Below the pieces are notes generated by a model that worked only from the letters and a program-made list of their open reading frames with translations, made no database searches and had not been told where the DNA came from. The position numbers and the translations under genes were made by a program. This document shows positions 25,576 to 37,918 of a DNA stretch of 64,000 nt, in pieces. Positions within the stretch are counted from its first letter, which is position 1; the number at the start of each line of letters is the position of its first letter. Source of the DNA: Diadema setosum (taxonomy: Eukaryota; Echinodermata; Echinoidea; Diadematoida; Diadematidae); assembly GCF_964275005.1 (NCBI RefSeq), contig NC_092699.1, positions 19,520,901-19,584,900 of the forward strand. The letters are read 5' to 3'.

Positions 25576-26999
25576 CTAAATAAGAAAAAAAAAAATCTGC
25601 GAAGAAAGTCCTGTCAGCAGAAACACCGGCAATTGAAAGAGAGCCGGCGGATGAACTTGGCATGAGACCGGGGAAGCGGGGTATCACGCGACGAGGTCTA
25701 CACGTCAAGTATTTAGACCATCCCGCGTTTCAAAAATACATGAACGGTCCGACGTATATTCTGAATACGTCTCGGCCGAGGTGAAATGTGATTATATATC
25801 TGATGGAGAAAGATTAGCTCATGCGCTGTCGCAGTTCGGTTCTTGTGCTATATCAGTCTGTAGTTCACCCGACCAAGGAGGTACTAGACCCGACCAACCT
25901 CCGATCGTGATTCCCAGCACAGCAGGCACATTGTCTCGGAGGAAAAAAAAGGTCGTCCCCCTCCACCAACAGCGCGGAATGAAGTCCTGACTGTCCTGAA
26001 ACGATCTAAATCGTAAACTTCACCAATCCCGGTTTGTGCGCTGAGTATTATAGTTCTGGGTAAACCCCGCGAGTGACTAATACAAGTCGAGCAGGATTTC
26101 ACTTTTAGAGCCAGTGGGCAGATTTATCTAGCAATAGTAACGAAGTACAATGTATGTTGAAAAGCGTCGAATTGTTGGTTTTGCGAATGAATCAACACGG
26201 CCTTGATTGCTTGAGTGATTGAGGTCGTCCTAGCAAAGGGAGGTGTTCTATGAATAGAACGAAAGAGACTTTTGTACAGTCAGGTAAATAAAAAATCAGT
26301 AAATATGATGTCATTACCCTAGAACCCTCCAACTTGACACGATGAGACAAAGATTAATGAGTGGATCATTTTAGGGCATCAGAAAAACCAGTCAGAATTC
26401 ATCTTTCTAGCTCTCCATAGCACACACACACCACAACAGGGCATGCTGAATTGAACTGAAACAGGGGAAGCATTCCCTTTGATTATGGCAAAAACGTTGT
26501 CCATGATGGAAGGGAGTCATCCTATCATTGATTATACATGGAGGGAAACTGTGAAACTGTGAAATTGAGGCAGTCATGCTTTCTTCAATCATTTATGCTA
26601 CGTGACGTCATCTGGGCACTAGAAAATAGTATAGTCTGGGCCAAGTGTTCTGACGTCACTCAAACAGTCTGTCGATATCGACTAAGAAAAGTTCGAGGAC
26701 CGAACAAACTTTCTCTGCTATGTTCAACAAGTCTTTTGGGTTACATCGTGACCTACATGATTTCCTCTCTGTCCGATGGAAGAAGAATTGCACCGTTTTC
26801 GCGGCAAAACAACATAAACGAAATGACAGCGCAGTTTCGGGCGTAGAATGAATACTGAACTGATCTCTTTCCAATATTAAAACCGGAAACAAATATTTGG
26901 CAAACATCACACGCGAGGATAGACGGAAGGTTTTTCACTTGCCTTCTTTGTGAGCGAACAGGCAAGCCAGGTATGATATTTCATGACAGCTTTATTATC

Positions 27000-27032
27000 T
27001 AAGATTGAAACTTGAACTTGAACTTGAATGAG
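27000..27032 (+). mobile_element. Short GAACTT-tailed retroposon end
   Basis: Three GAACTT-type units follow a few dozen bases of AT-rich sequence. The tail matches the LINE-like ends at 21270-21545 and 23040-23305, so this is probably a severely 5'-truncated copy. Confidence 0.5.
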
Positions 27033-27094
27033 AATGTGAGAACTTACTGTCTGAAATCTACATTTCGCCTGGCAAATATAACGCTGACTAGAAG

Positions 27095-27119
27095 CAGGGA
27101 GGTGAGACTCACCTCCCTG
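27095..27119. mobile_element. 25-bp palindromic insertion with 7-bp direct repeats
   Basis: The arm CAGGGAGGTGAG, one base, then the exact complement of that arm. CTAGAAG flanks it on both sides (27088-27094, 27120-27126). The second insert at 27714 has the same arms but a different flank, so the palindrome moved or was inserted twice independently (inference). Confidence 0.65.
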
Positions 27120-27462
27120 CTAGAAGGTCTTATACCCTGCAATACTGCGTTAACAAAACACTGTAAATGGGAACCTTTTTCTCTTTCTACAGCCTGTGAC
27201 CTGATATTCAATTAAAATGGTACAAAAAGTTTAAAAAAGTTACGTGATATTTAAGTTTCAAATGTTCTCACAAAACAAATAAGAAGAGCTCATGTCGTCA
27301 CCTCACAAGCTATTTAGAATATTATACATGGAAATGTATTTGTTTCAACTCTATAGCCCTTCCAACTGAAACGACGTGTTCATTGTAAGGTATCAACTAC
27401 GACTCCACAATAGTGTGATGAAAAGGACGTTGCTGTTGTTGTTATTTGTTTTGTTTGTTTTG

Positions 27463-27463
<1 letters not shown>

Positions 27464-27500
<37 letters not shown>

Positions 27501-27516
27501 TTCTTTCTTTCTTTCT
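27464..27516. repeat. (GT)n followed by (TTTC)n
   Basis: About 18 GT units pass directly into four TTTC units. Simple sequence. Confidence 0.95.
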
Positions 27517-27713
27517 TGGCTTTTAATTGATTTCATCAAGACCATGCAGTCAAGATTTGTATGCGGGTCAATTGAAGACTTTGGGCATTGAAGTCATCTC
27601 CTCTTTATACTGCATGTGTGGTTGTAACAGATACGAGTAGGCCTATATATCTTATTGAATACATGTGACATTTCAGAACAAACAATTCATCAACTTCTTC
27701 ACCTCTGTCTCAT

Positions 27714-27742
27714 CAGGGAGGTGAGAGGAACTCACCTCCCTG
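27714..27742. mobile_element. 29-bp palindromic insertion with 7-bp direct repeats
   Basis: The same 12-base arms CAGGGAGGTGAG as at 27095, here separated by AGGAA. GTCTCAT flanks both sides (27707-27713, 27743-27749). The target duplication differs from that at 27095 while the arms are identical. Confidence 0.65.
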
Positions 27743-30239
27743 GTCTCATATAAATGAACGAAACTGTACAAAGACAAAGTGGACATGAAGTGGACTTTCA
27801 GATTATCCACATGCATTTTCTGAACAGGTGATACAGCATGCGCACCAAACACAAGCTACTTCAGAATGTAGTTGTCTCTGGCCCGATGCTTGTGGAGATA
27901 GATTACTAACATCGTCATACTTGCTTTTCGAAGTTGTGTCTATAGTGGATTTTTGAATTTTTCTCTGTAAAGAAAGTTTGCTCTGGATTAGCAAGCTCCG
28001 TAGTGTGGAAAAAGCATATAAGCTATGCATAATCGTTATGAAGAGAGTGCGTATATAGAAAATGTGGTCCTCTTTTCACCTTTGGTGTAACAAAATCTTG
28101 GCCCCAGAATTCTTTGGGCATCACAGCTCTGAATATACATCCCCCAAAAGAATCGATAAGCTTTATATTTTGTAGGGTCTCCTCATTTTCACCCCATCAA
28201 ACTTTCTCGAATCAACTTTAAAATCAAACATAACTCAAGGCATGTGTCCATCAGCACAAGCAATGTTTATATCACACCTTCAAGAGCCTCATCATCTCAA
28301 TGATTTACGAGAATGTGAAACAAACAGAGATGAAATAAAATAAACCATGTCAGCTTCAACGTTTTCCAAGTATTCTGATATTTCCTCACGACCTTGGTGA
28401 TGAACGATGTTTAGCTGATGTCGGGTCGTACCGATGGAAAAGGAAGGGATCATAAACGACAATCCGAACTTGAAATCATAGTTCACTGACCCAAAGTATT
28501 TTTTTTTCCTTTAAGAAGTCAAAACCTTTTACTGAATGCATCTCCATTCGTTCTTTTTGAAAGTTGCCACTCGTTTGGGTTTTTTTTTTTTCAGAACGAG
28601 TGACTATGAATTGACAATCGAATGGGTAAAACGTCATCACACAGGTGTGCCTTGACAAAGGTAAATAAGAGCAATTCTTCTTGAACAGCAAGTGATGTTT
28701 ATAACACACAGTCGATCAGATGTGTTTCCACAATGATTGATTCCTCTAGAGAATTAAGTCATAGGGGGCTATAAGGGACCGGGGAAGTAGTTATAATTGG
28801 TTCCTGCCGTAGAGAACATTTTTTTGTGCCTGCATACTCACAGTGAGTGAAGGTGAGTTGAGGAATATTGCAATAAGATGATCGAATGTCGTTTTGCCAA
28901 GTTTCAAGCCAGCGCAGCACATCAGTGGCGACGTGACACTGCTTTTGGAATCTGTACAAAGATTGAATGAAAGGGGCATAGGTTTGTGCTCGATTCCTCA
29001 CGTTATTTCTGTTATCGGTATAAATATGGTTCCAATCATTCTGTTCTATAAAAAATGAGTGTCAAACCCTTAAATCATATTTTGATAGAACCATGATTAT
29101 CGAGCAGACAAAACTGCCAACATATCATACAAACGAGAGAGAGAGAGAGAAAATGATGAATGGTAGGGCGAGACAAATGCAAAAAAAAAAAAAACCAACA
29201 ACAACAACCCCCCCCCAAAAAAAAAAAAAAAAAAAAGCAGGGACGTGAGGGTATGTATAAACGATAAACTTTCTCGCCGACGCCAAAGGCGAGAATAACT
29301 GGAAGCATTGACCCACCAAGGCTGCTAAAATGAATAAATAAAATAAACCAAATCATATCGACGGGAATAAAAAGAAACAGCGGGTCATGAAACTGGAAAC
29401 GTCATTAAGCATGAACCGTATAGAATATTACTCTGGAAAAAAATGTGAAGGATCGCTGCACCGATTCTAAGCATGCAATAAGACGATTATACCACTGTAT
29501 ACCAGATTGACGAAAATCTGAGAGACCTGCACGACAAGATGACCAGAACAATAAGAAAGGATTTACAGTAATGTGGATGCCAAATAACAGTCTAGATTGG
29601 CAACTTGTTTGCTAACAAAAGTTTCCTTTCCCAGTGTCTCTCCGTAATAATGCATTATCGCCTCGTTGTTGTATTTTTATTCAAAAGTTTAAAAGAAATG
29701 CGATACGAGATCTGTAGAGGGATATCATTTCGTCGTAAAGGATCGACTATTCTCTGAATTGCCGACTGTTTTAGAACATGACTTTGTCAGCGGGTTTAGC
29801 AAAGCAATCTCTCATTTAACCCTCTAGAGACCACCTTTCACGCAAATAATATACCGATGGTAAGCAGAGAGTCAATCTACATCCTCTCTTTGACCTTGTA
29901 GAGCGAGAAGTGAAGGGGAATGGTGAGGTAGGAAGCACTCTGGCAAGGGAAACTAGAAAAACTCGAGAGCACAAACCTCCGCTAAGACCAAAAGGTCTCT
30001 AATCCCATTAAGCTGTATACGCTTCGATGCTGAACTAACTTATTTGACAGACCTGATAAAGAGGCTGTAATTTTTGTTTGCGCATTGTATACGATGAACT
30101 CTCTTTTAATCAACTGGATATATACTACAGGTATTTGAGGCTTAGGGAAAAAAAACCAAGGTGAAGATCCCAATGTTTGTGCGAAACTGGATGGAAATGG
30201 CATCAAAATTTCTGTTTCGGTGTAGACGGAGGGGTGTTG

Positions 30240-31120
30240 TTCGTTATTCCGAAGGTTTGTTAATCCGAAAAATGAAATGCTGCATGAGTAAGCCTCGTTA
30301 TTCCGAAACACACAAACTCCATATACTTAGAAGGTCGTTAGTCCGAAAATGAAAAAGAGTTCGTTAATCCGAACATATGTTGCGTTATTCCGAAGGTTAG
30401 TTAATTCAAAAATGAAATAATGTTCGTTATTCCGAAGGTTCCTTAATCCGAAACTGAAATAGGTTCGTTACTCCCGAGGGTTGTTAGTCCGAAAAATGAA
30501 ATAGGTTCGTTAATTCGAAGACTGTATGATCTATGGCAATAATTTAAGTGACCTCTTATGATAACTGTTTCTACGTCATGCATGACCCATCCTGATGATG
30601 ATGTGAAAGAGTTGAAAGGTGCCATAAGGAGGAGGGAGGGGAAAATACTTGTTTTTTAATCAATAACAATTACAGATTACAATTATTGTATTCCAGTTCG
30701 CCAATGAGTATGCATACATTTGTAATTATAATGTGTATTTGTGTGTATGTATGTATGTCTTTGTTGTGTATGAGTGTGTTTGTGCGTGTCTTCATCGGGT
30801 AATATCATCCAATTTTTATAATAATAATATTGTATTCTGTCACTAAATTTAATGTGGTTTATTTCATTTTCTGATCAACGAACTGTTTTTGTTGTTTTGT
30901 TGTTTTTTTCATTTTCGGAATATCGAACCTTACTTAGTATTTCATTTTTCGATTAACACTCCTTCGGCATAACGAACCTCATTTCGTTTTTGGATAAACG
31001 AACTTTCGGAATAACGAACCTTAAATTCCATTATCGGATGAGCGAATCTTCGGAATATAGAACCTTATTTCATTTTTGAATGAAGGAACCTTTTGAATAA
31101 TAAACCTCGGAATAACGAAC
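30240..31120. mobile_element. Foldback element with ~15-bp minisatellite arms
   Basis: The left arm (30240-30520) is built from variants of TTCGTTATTCCGAAG and GTTCGTTAATCCGAA separated by AATGAAATA. The right arm (30908-31120) carries the same units in reverse complement. About 390 bases of unrelated sequence lie between. Known family comparison: sea urchin TU-type foldback elements also have outer arms made of ~15-bp direct repeats. The same units recur at 40895-41085 and at junctions of the 1.58 kb array. Confidence 0.75.
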
Positions 31121-31412
31121 TATAACCTAAGAGGACATCCATCGCCCTCTGTCGTCTGAGTTTTGTTGAAAAAGGAGTTCGCATTACCATGGCACCACCC
31201 GCCATAGGAGCAGCTAACAGTCATAATTATTGCATCCATTACGGGATTGCATTGGCTATTCAAAGAAATCAAAATCAGAAATTTTGTCAGAATTCATGTG
31301 AAAATTGTGGAACGACTGAAGAGCCCATGCAACATTGGCGTCTTTCGCGAAGTAAATGCAGTGTATCATCTCGACATTTCCGTCCTTTCCCTTTCTACGC
31401 ATTGACAGCTTA

Positions 31413-34400
31413 CCAGACTACGGCTCGTTAACGCTCTTTAGCCATCCACAGTTATCACTACATTAATGACGAAAACTTGTGCGTCTTTATGTCAAAATAA
31501 TGTTTTCGCCTTTTGTGTTTGTGTTTGGCCTTATTTGCTTGGCCACTATTGAAGGAAACACATACATGCTTATGATCTATAACTACCACTGGACCGTACA
31601 GGCAATGAAAATAAAGTGCCTTGCCTAATTACACAACCAATGTTGCCAGAGAAGTCGAACCAGAGACCTAATGATCTTTGGTCTTTGGTCTCTCTCTCTC
31701 TCTCTCTCCACTTCACTGATCTCCTCATTTCATCGAATTCACCTTATCCGTCATCTCTTTTCCCACTTTTTCCTGATATGAAAAGTTTTTCTTAGAAAGC
31801 CCACATATCTTCTTTTTTTTTTCATTCTAACTACAAACCGGCTCTGGCTCTTTGTGTTCGGTCATATACTTGTTTTCTATTAAACTGAATTCTGCTTGGT
31901 TCGCTGTTTTATATATTACTGTTGTGCTTCCTTGTTAAGGGGCAAGAGCTTATTTAGATTACCGATCTTCTGGCAGCAAACACTGACTCGTAAAAAATAG
32001 AAACACCCAATGATTTTTCACTTTTATAATACATTGCACTATATCAACGGAACAGATTATGGAAAAGAAGAAATAACAGTTGTTGCAAATTGACTTACGA
32101 GGAACCCCGTGGTTTGTGGTCATTGAATTACTTTGAATCACAGTGTGGGGAATTTTTAAGAGAGCTGTTAGAATTTTCAAGGGAGAAACGAGAAATGTTT
32201 CATCTGTTTTATAGTGAAACATAATCATTGCTATAGTTACAGGCTATTGCAAGTGTTATACAAGCAAAAGCCGACAGTTGTTCAAGGTCTAGTGAAGCTC
32301 TTGCGTAATTATCTAGAATTATGAATGAACGTAAAGCAGTGCTGGACGAACTCGATATTTTACCAAGCTCTTTCTAGATAATGATTAATGGGCAGCCTTA
32401 TTGATGAGACTGATAGGCCTTACTTTCTTTTATTCAGTTTGATCAAACAGATACTTCAAAATATTCGATGCTTATAGCATGTCTGACCTACACGTGTTTT
32501 ATTACAATATCCTTTTGCGTCATGCTTAGCCAAATTTCATGGCTAAGATCTCTTTGGGAGTTTTCTCTCTTTTTTTTGTGTGTGTATTTTTATGTTCAAT
32601 TTCAGTCGGTAAACTCAGGTCTGCAAATATGGGCGTGTTTACTTTCCAACCTCATGTTCCTCCTCTTTGATTTTTTTTTCTGCATCTATTTCTGATTACG
32701 TTAGGGGAAAAAATCCTTGTATTATTTGCCTAATGATCGACCTAAAACATAACTTTGCACCAACCAGTGAGAGCGTTGTAAATTGATGACATCATCACTT
32801 AAAGGGGATGGCTAGTAACTGATCTGTGGGAATCAGTGGGAATGCTGGGGGATGATTATTTCAATCCTTGTGGGATTCATTTAAGAGTACATTATATATC
32901 TATTGTTGTGTGAAAATTGTTTGCTTCAGATGGTTCGGAATAACGAACAGCACCCATGAGAGAAACTCATACCTCTTTGACCAGACTACGGCTCGTTAAC
33001 GCTCTTTAGCCATCCACAGTTATCACTACATTTGACGAAAACTTGTGCGTCTTAATGTCAAAATAATGTTTCCGCCTTTTGTGTTTGTGTTTGGCCTTGT
33101 TTGCCTGGCCACTATTGAAGGAAACACATACATGCTTATGATCTATGAAACTATCACTGGACCGATTATATAATTACAGGCAATGAAAATAAAGTGCCTT
33201 AAACCTAATTACACAACCAATGTTGCCAGAGAAATCGAACCAGAGACCTAATGATCGAGGGATCGTCTTTGGTCTCTCTCTCTTTCTCCCTCCACTTCAC
33301 TGATCTCCTCATTTCATCGAATTCACCTTATCCGTCATCTCTTTTCCCACTTTTCCTGATATGAAAAGTTTTTCTTAGAAAGCCCACATATTATCTTCTT
33401 TTTTTTTTTCATTCTAACTACAAACCGGCTCTGGCTCTTTGTGTTCGGTGATATACTTGTTTTCTATTAAACTGAATTCTGCTTGGTTCGCTGTTTCATT
33501 ACTGTTGTGCTTCCTTGTTAAGGGGCAAGAGCTTATTTAGATTACCGATCTTCTGGCAGCAAACACTGACTAGTAAAAAATAGAAACACCCAATGATTTT
33601 TCACTTTTATAATACATTGCACTATATCAACGGAACAGATTATGGAAAAGAAGAAATAACAGTTGTTGCAAATTGACTTACGAGGAACCCCGTGGTTTGT
33701 GGTCATTGAATTACTTTGAATCACAGTGTGGGGAATTTTTAAGAGAGCTGTTAGAATTTTCAAGGGAGAAACGAGAAATGTTTCATCTGTTTTATAGTGA
33801 AACATAATCATTGCTATAGTTACAGGCTATTGCAAGTGTTATACAAGCAAAAGCCGACAGTTGTTCAAGGTCTAGTGAAGCTCTTGCGTAATTATCTAGA
33901 ATTATGAATGAACGTAAAGCAGTGCTGGACGAACTCGATATTTTACCAAGCTCTTTCTAGATAATGATTAATGGGCAGCCTTAATTGATGAGACTGATAG
34001 GCCTTACTTTCTTTTATTCAGTTTGATCAAACAGATACTTCAAAATATTCGATGCTTATAGCATGTCTGACCTACACGTGTTTTATTACAATATCCTTTT
34101 GCGTCATGCTTAGCCAAATTTCATGGCTAAGATCTCTTTGGGAGTTTTCTCTCTTTTTTTTGTGTGTGTATTTTTATGTTCAATTTCAGTCGGTAAACTC
34201 AGGTCTGCAAATATGGGCGTGTTTACTTTCCAACCTCATGTTCCTCCTCTTTGATTTTTTTTTTCTGCATCTATTTCTGATTACGTTAGGGGAAAAAATC
34301 CTTGTATTATTTGCCTAATGATCGACCTAAAACATAACTTTGCACCAACCAGTGAGAGCGTTGTAAATTGATGACATCATCACTTAAAGGGGATGGCTAG

Positions 34401-37400
34401 TAACTGATCTGTGGGAATCAGTGGGAATGCTGGGGGATGATTATTTCAATCCTTGTGGGATTCATTTAAGAGTACATTATATATCTATTGTTGTGTGAAA
34501 ATTGTTTGCTTCAGATGGTTCGGAATAACGAACAGCACCCATGAGAGAAACTCATACCTCTTTGACCAGACTACGGCTCGTTAACGCTCTTTAGCCATCC
34601 ACAGTTATCACTACATTTGACGAAAACTTGTGCGTCTTAATGTCAAAATAATGTTTCCGCCTTTTGTGTTTGTGTTTGGCCTTGTTTGCCTGGCCACTAT
34701 TGAAGGAAACACATACATGCTTATGATCTATGAAACTATCACTGGACCGATTATATAATTACAGGCAATGAAAATAAAGTGCCTTAAACCTAATTACACA
34801 ACCAATGTTGCCAGAGAAATCGAACCAGAGACCTAATGATCGAGGGATCGTCTTTGGTCTCTCTCTCTTTCTCCCTCCACTTCACTGATCTCCTCATTTC
34901 ATCGAATTCACCTTATCCGTCATCTCTTTTCCCACTTTTCCTGATATGAAAAGTTTTTCTTAGAAAGCCCACATATTATCTTCTTTTTTTTTTTCATTCT
35001 AACTACAAACCGGCTCTGGCTCTTTGTGTTCGGTGATATACTTGTTTTCTATTAAACTGAATTCTGCTTGGTTCGCTGTTTCATTACTGTTGTGCTTCCT
35101 TGTTAAGGGGCAAGAGCTTATTTAGATTACCGATCTTCTGGCAGCAAACACTGACTAGTAAAAAATAGAAACACCCAATGATTTTTCACTTTTATAATAC
35201 ATTGCACTATATCAACGGAACAGATTATGGAAAAGAAGAAATAACAGTTGTTGCAAATTGACTTACGAGGAACCCCGTGGTTTGTGGTCATTGAATTACT
35301 TTGAATCACAGTGTGGGGAATTTTTAAGAGAGCTGTTAGAATTTTCAAGGGAGAAACGAGAAATGTTTCATCTGTTTTATAGTGAAACATAATCATTGCT
35401 ATAGTTACAGGCTATTGCAAGTGTTATACAAGCAAAAGCCGACAGTTGTTCAAGGTCTAGTGAAGCTCTTGCGTAATTATCTAGAATTATGAATGAACGT
35501 AAAGCAGTGCTGGACGAACTCGATATTTTACCAAGCTCTTTCTAGATAATGATTAATGGGCAGCCTTAATTGATGAGACTGATAGGCCTTACTTTCTTTT
35601 ATTCAGTTTGATCAAACAGATACTTCAAAATATTCGATGCTTATAGCATGTCTGACCTACACGTGTTTTATTACAATATCCTTTTGCGTCATGCTTAGCC
35701 AAATTTCATGGCTAAGATCTCTTTGGGAGTTTTCTCTCTTTTTTTGTGTGTGTATTTTTATGTTCAATTTCAGTCGGTAAACTCAGGTCTGCAAATATGG
35801 GCGTGTTTACTTTCCAACCTCATATGTTCCTCCTCTTTGATTTTTTTTTTCTGCATCTATTTCTGATTACGTTAGGGGAAAAAAATCCTTGTATTATTTG
35901 CCTAATGATCGACCTAAAACATAACTTTGCACCAACCAGTGAGAGCGTTGTAAATTGATGACATCATCACTTAAAGGGGATGGCTAGTAACTGATCTGTG
36001 GGAATCAGTGGGAATGCTGGGGGATGATTATTTCAATCCTTGTGGGATTCATTTAAGAGTACATTATATATCTATTGTTGTGTGAAAATTGTTTGCTTCA
36101 GATGGTTCGGAATATCGAATCTTCGGAATAACGAACAGCACCCATGAGAGAAACTCATACCTCTTTGACCAGACTACGGCTCGTTAACGCTCTTTAGCCA
36201 TCCACAGTTATCACTACATTTGACGAAAACTTGTGCGTCTTAATGTCAAAATAATGTTTCCGCCTTTTGTGTTTGTGTTTGGCCTTGTTTGCCTGGCCAC
36301 TATTGAAGGAAACACATACATGCTTATGATCTATGAAACTATCACTGGACCGATTATACAATTACAGGCAATGAAAATAAAGTGCCTTACCTAATTACAC
36401 AACCAATGTTGCCAGAGAAATCGAACCAGAGACCTAATGATCGAGGGATCGTCTTTGGTCTCTCTCTCTTTCTCCCTCCACTTCACTGATCTCCTCATTT
36501 CATCGAATTCACCTTATCCGTCATCTCTTTTCCCACTTTTCCTGATATGAAAAGTTTTTCTTAGAAAGCCCACATATTATCTTCTTTTTTTTTCATTCTA
36601 ACTACAAACCGGCTCTGGCTCTTTGTGTTCGGTGATATACTTGTTTTCTATTAAACTGAATTCTGCTTGGTTCGCTGTTTCATTACTGTTGTGCTTCCTT
36701 GTTAAGGGGCAAGAGCTTATTTAGATTACCGATCTTCTGGCAGCAAACACTGACTAGTAAAAAATAGAAACACCCAATGATTTTTCACTTTTATAATACA
36801 TTGCACTATATCAACGGAACAGATTATGGAAAAGAAGAAATAACAGTTGTTGCAAATTGACTTACGAGGAACCCCGTGGTTTGTGGTCATTGAATTACTT
36901 TGAATCACAGTGTGGGGAATTTTTAAGAGAGCTGTTAGAATTTTCAAGGGAGAAACGAGAAATGTTTCATCTGTTTTATAGTGAAACATAATCATTGCTA
37001 TAGTTACAGGCTATTGCAAGTGTTATACAAGCAAAAGCCGACAGTTGTTCAAGGTCTAGTGAAGCTCTTGCGTAATTATCTAGAATTATGAATGAACGTA
37101 AAACAGTGCTGGACGAACTCGATATTTTACCAAGCTCTTTCTAGATAATGATTAATGGGCAGCCTTAATTGATGAGACTGATAGGCCTTACTTTCTTTTA
37201 TTCAGTTTGATCAAACAGATACTTCAAAATATTCGATGCTTATAGCATGTCTGACCTACACGTGTTTTATTACAATATCCTTTTGCGTCATGCTTAGCCA
37301 AATTTCATGGCTAAGATCTCTTTGGGAGTTTTCTCTCTTTTTTTTGTGTGTGTATTTTTATGTTCAATTTCAGTCGGTAAACTCAGGTCTGCAAATATGG

Positions 37401-37702
37401 GCGTGTTTACTTTCCAACCTCATGTTCCTCCTCTTTGATTTTTTTTTCTGCATCTATTTCTGATTACGTTAGGGGAAAAAATCCTTGTATTATTTGCCTA
37501 ATGATCGACCTAAAACATAACTTTGCACCAACCAGTGAGAGCGTTGTAAATTGATGACATCATCACTTAAAGGGGATGGCTAGTAACTGATCTGTGGGAA
37601 TCAGTGGGAATGCTGGGGGATGATTATTTCAATCCTTGTGGGATTAATTTAAGAGTACATTATATATCTATTGTTGTGTGAAAATTGTTTGCTTCAGATG
37701 GT
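31413..37702. repeat. Tandem array: four copies of a ~1.58 kb unit
   Basis: Units start at ACCAGACTACGG near 31413, 32990, 34565 and 36168, giving periods of about 1578, 1575 and 1603. Copies 2-4 are almost identical; copy 1 differs at more positions. Each unit contains a tRNA-SINE-like relic (minus strand, GGTTCGATTTC box then GGCAACATTGGTTGTG), an 89-residue minus-strand frame without recognisable domain, and ends in the left arm of a hairpin MITE fused to a TTCGGAATAACGAAC foldback word. Variation is mostly small indels in T-runs. This is a recent expansion, or possibly an assembly effect. Confidence 0.9.
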
Positions 37703-37912
37703 CTCATATTCAAGTAATGTGCAGTTTAATGTTTCCAGGTTAGCATGCCTGTACAGTGACGGGGCATTAAATTGCACATTACTTGAATATGAGACCATTC
37801 TGAAACAAATAATTTTCACACAACAACAGATATATAATGTACTCTCAAATGAATCCCACAAGAATTGGAACAATACCCACTGATTCCCACTGATCAGTTA
37901 CTAGCCATCACT
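37571..37912. mobile_element. Intact hairpin MITE flanked by TTAA
   Basis: The left arm begins AGGGGATGGCTAGTAACTGA and the right arm is its inverted copy ending CTAGCCATCACT. Arms of about 150 bases surround a short centre, with CAAGTAATGTGCA on one side and its complement on the other. TTAA lies at both outer ends (37567-37570, 37913-37916), which suggests a piggyBac-type target. The left arm alone is present in each of the preceding tandem units. Confidence 0.75.
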
Positions 37913-37918
37913 TTAAGG

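Larger units (their letters stand above)
25576..30239. other. Upstream side of the sulfatase gene, no gene recognised
   Basis: This should contain the sulfatase promoter and at least one 5' noncoding exon, since an acceptor lies directly upstream of the coding start, but I could not place them. The recognisable content is the micro-palindromes at 27095 and 27714, a LINE-like tail at 27000-27032, a (GT)n/(TTTC)n tract at 27464-27516 and poly-A/poly-C runs near 29180-29237. Confidence 0.55.

Noticed and set aside
31959-32228. 89-residue minus-strand frame identical in all four tandem units
   Set aside because: Its conservation follows from the near-identity of the DNA units. It has no recognisable domain, so identity alone is no evidence of coding.
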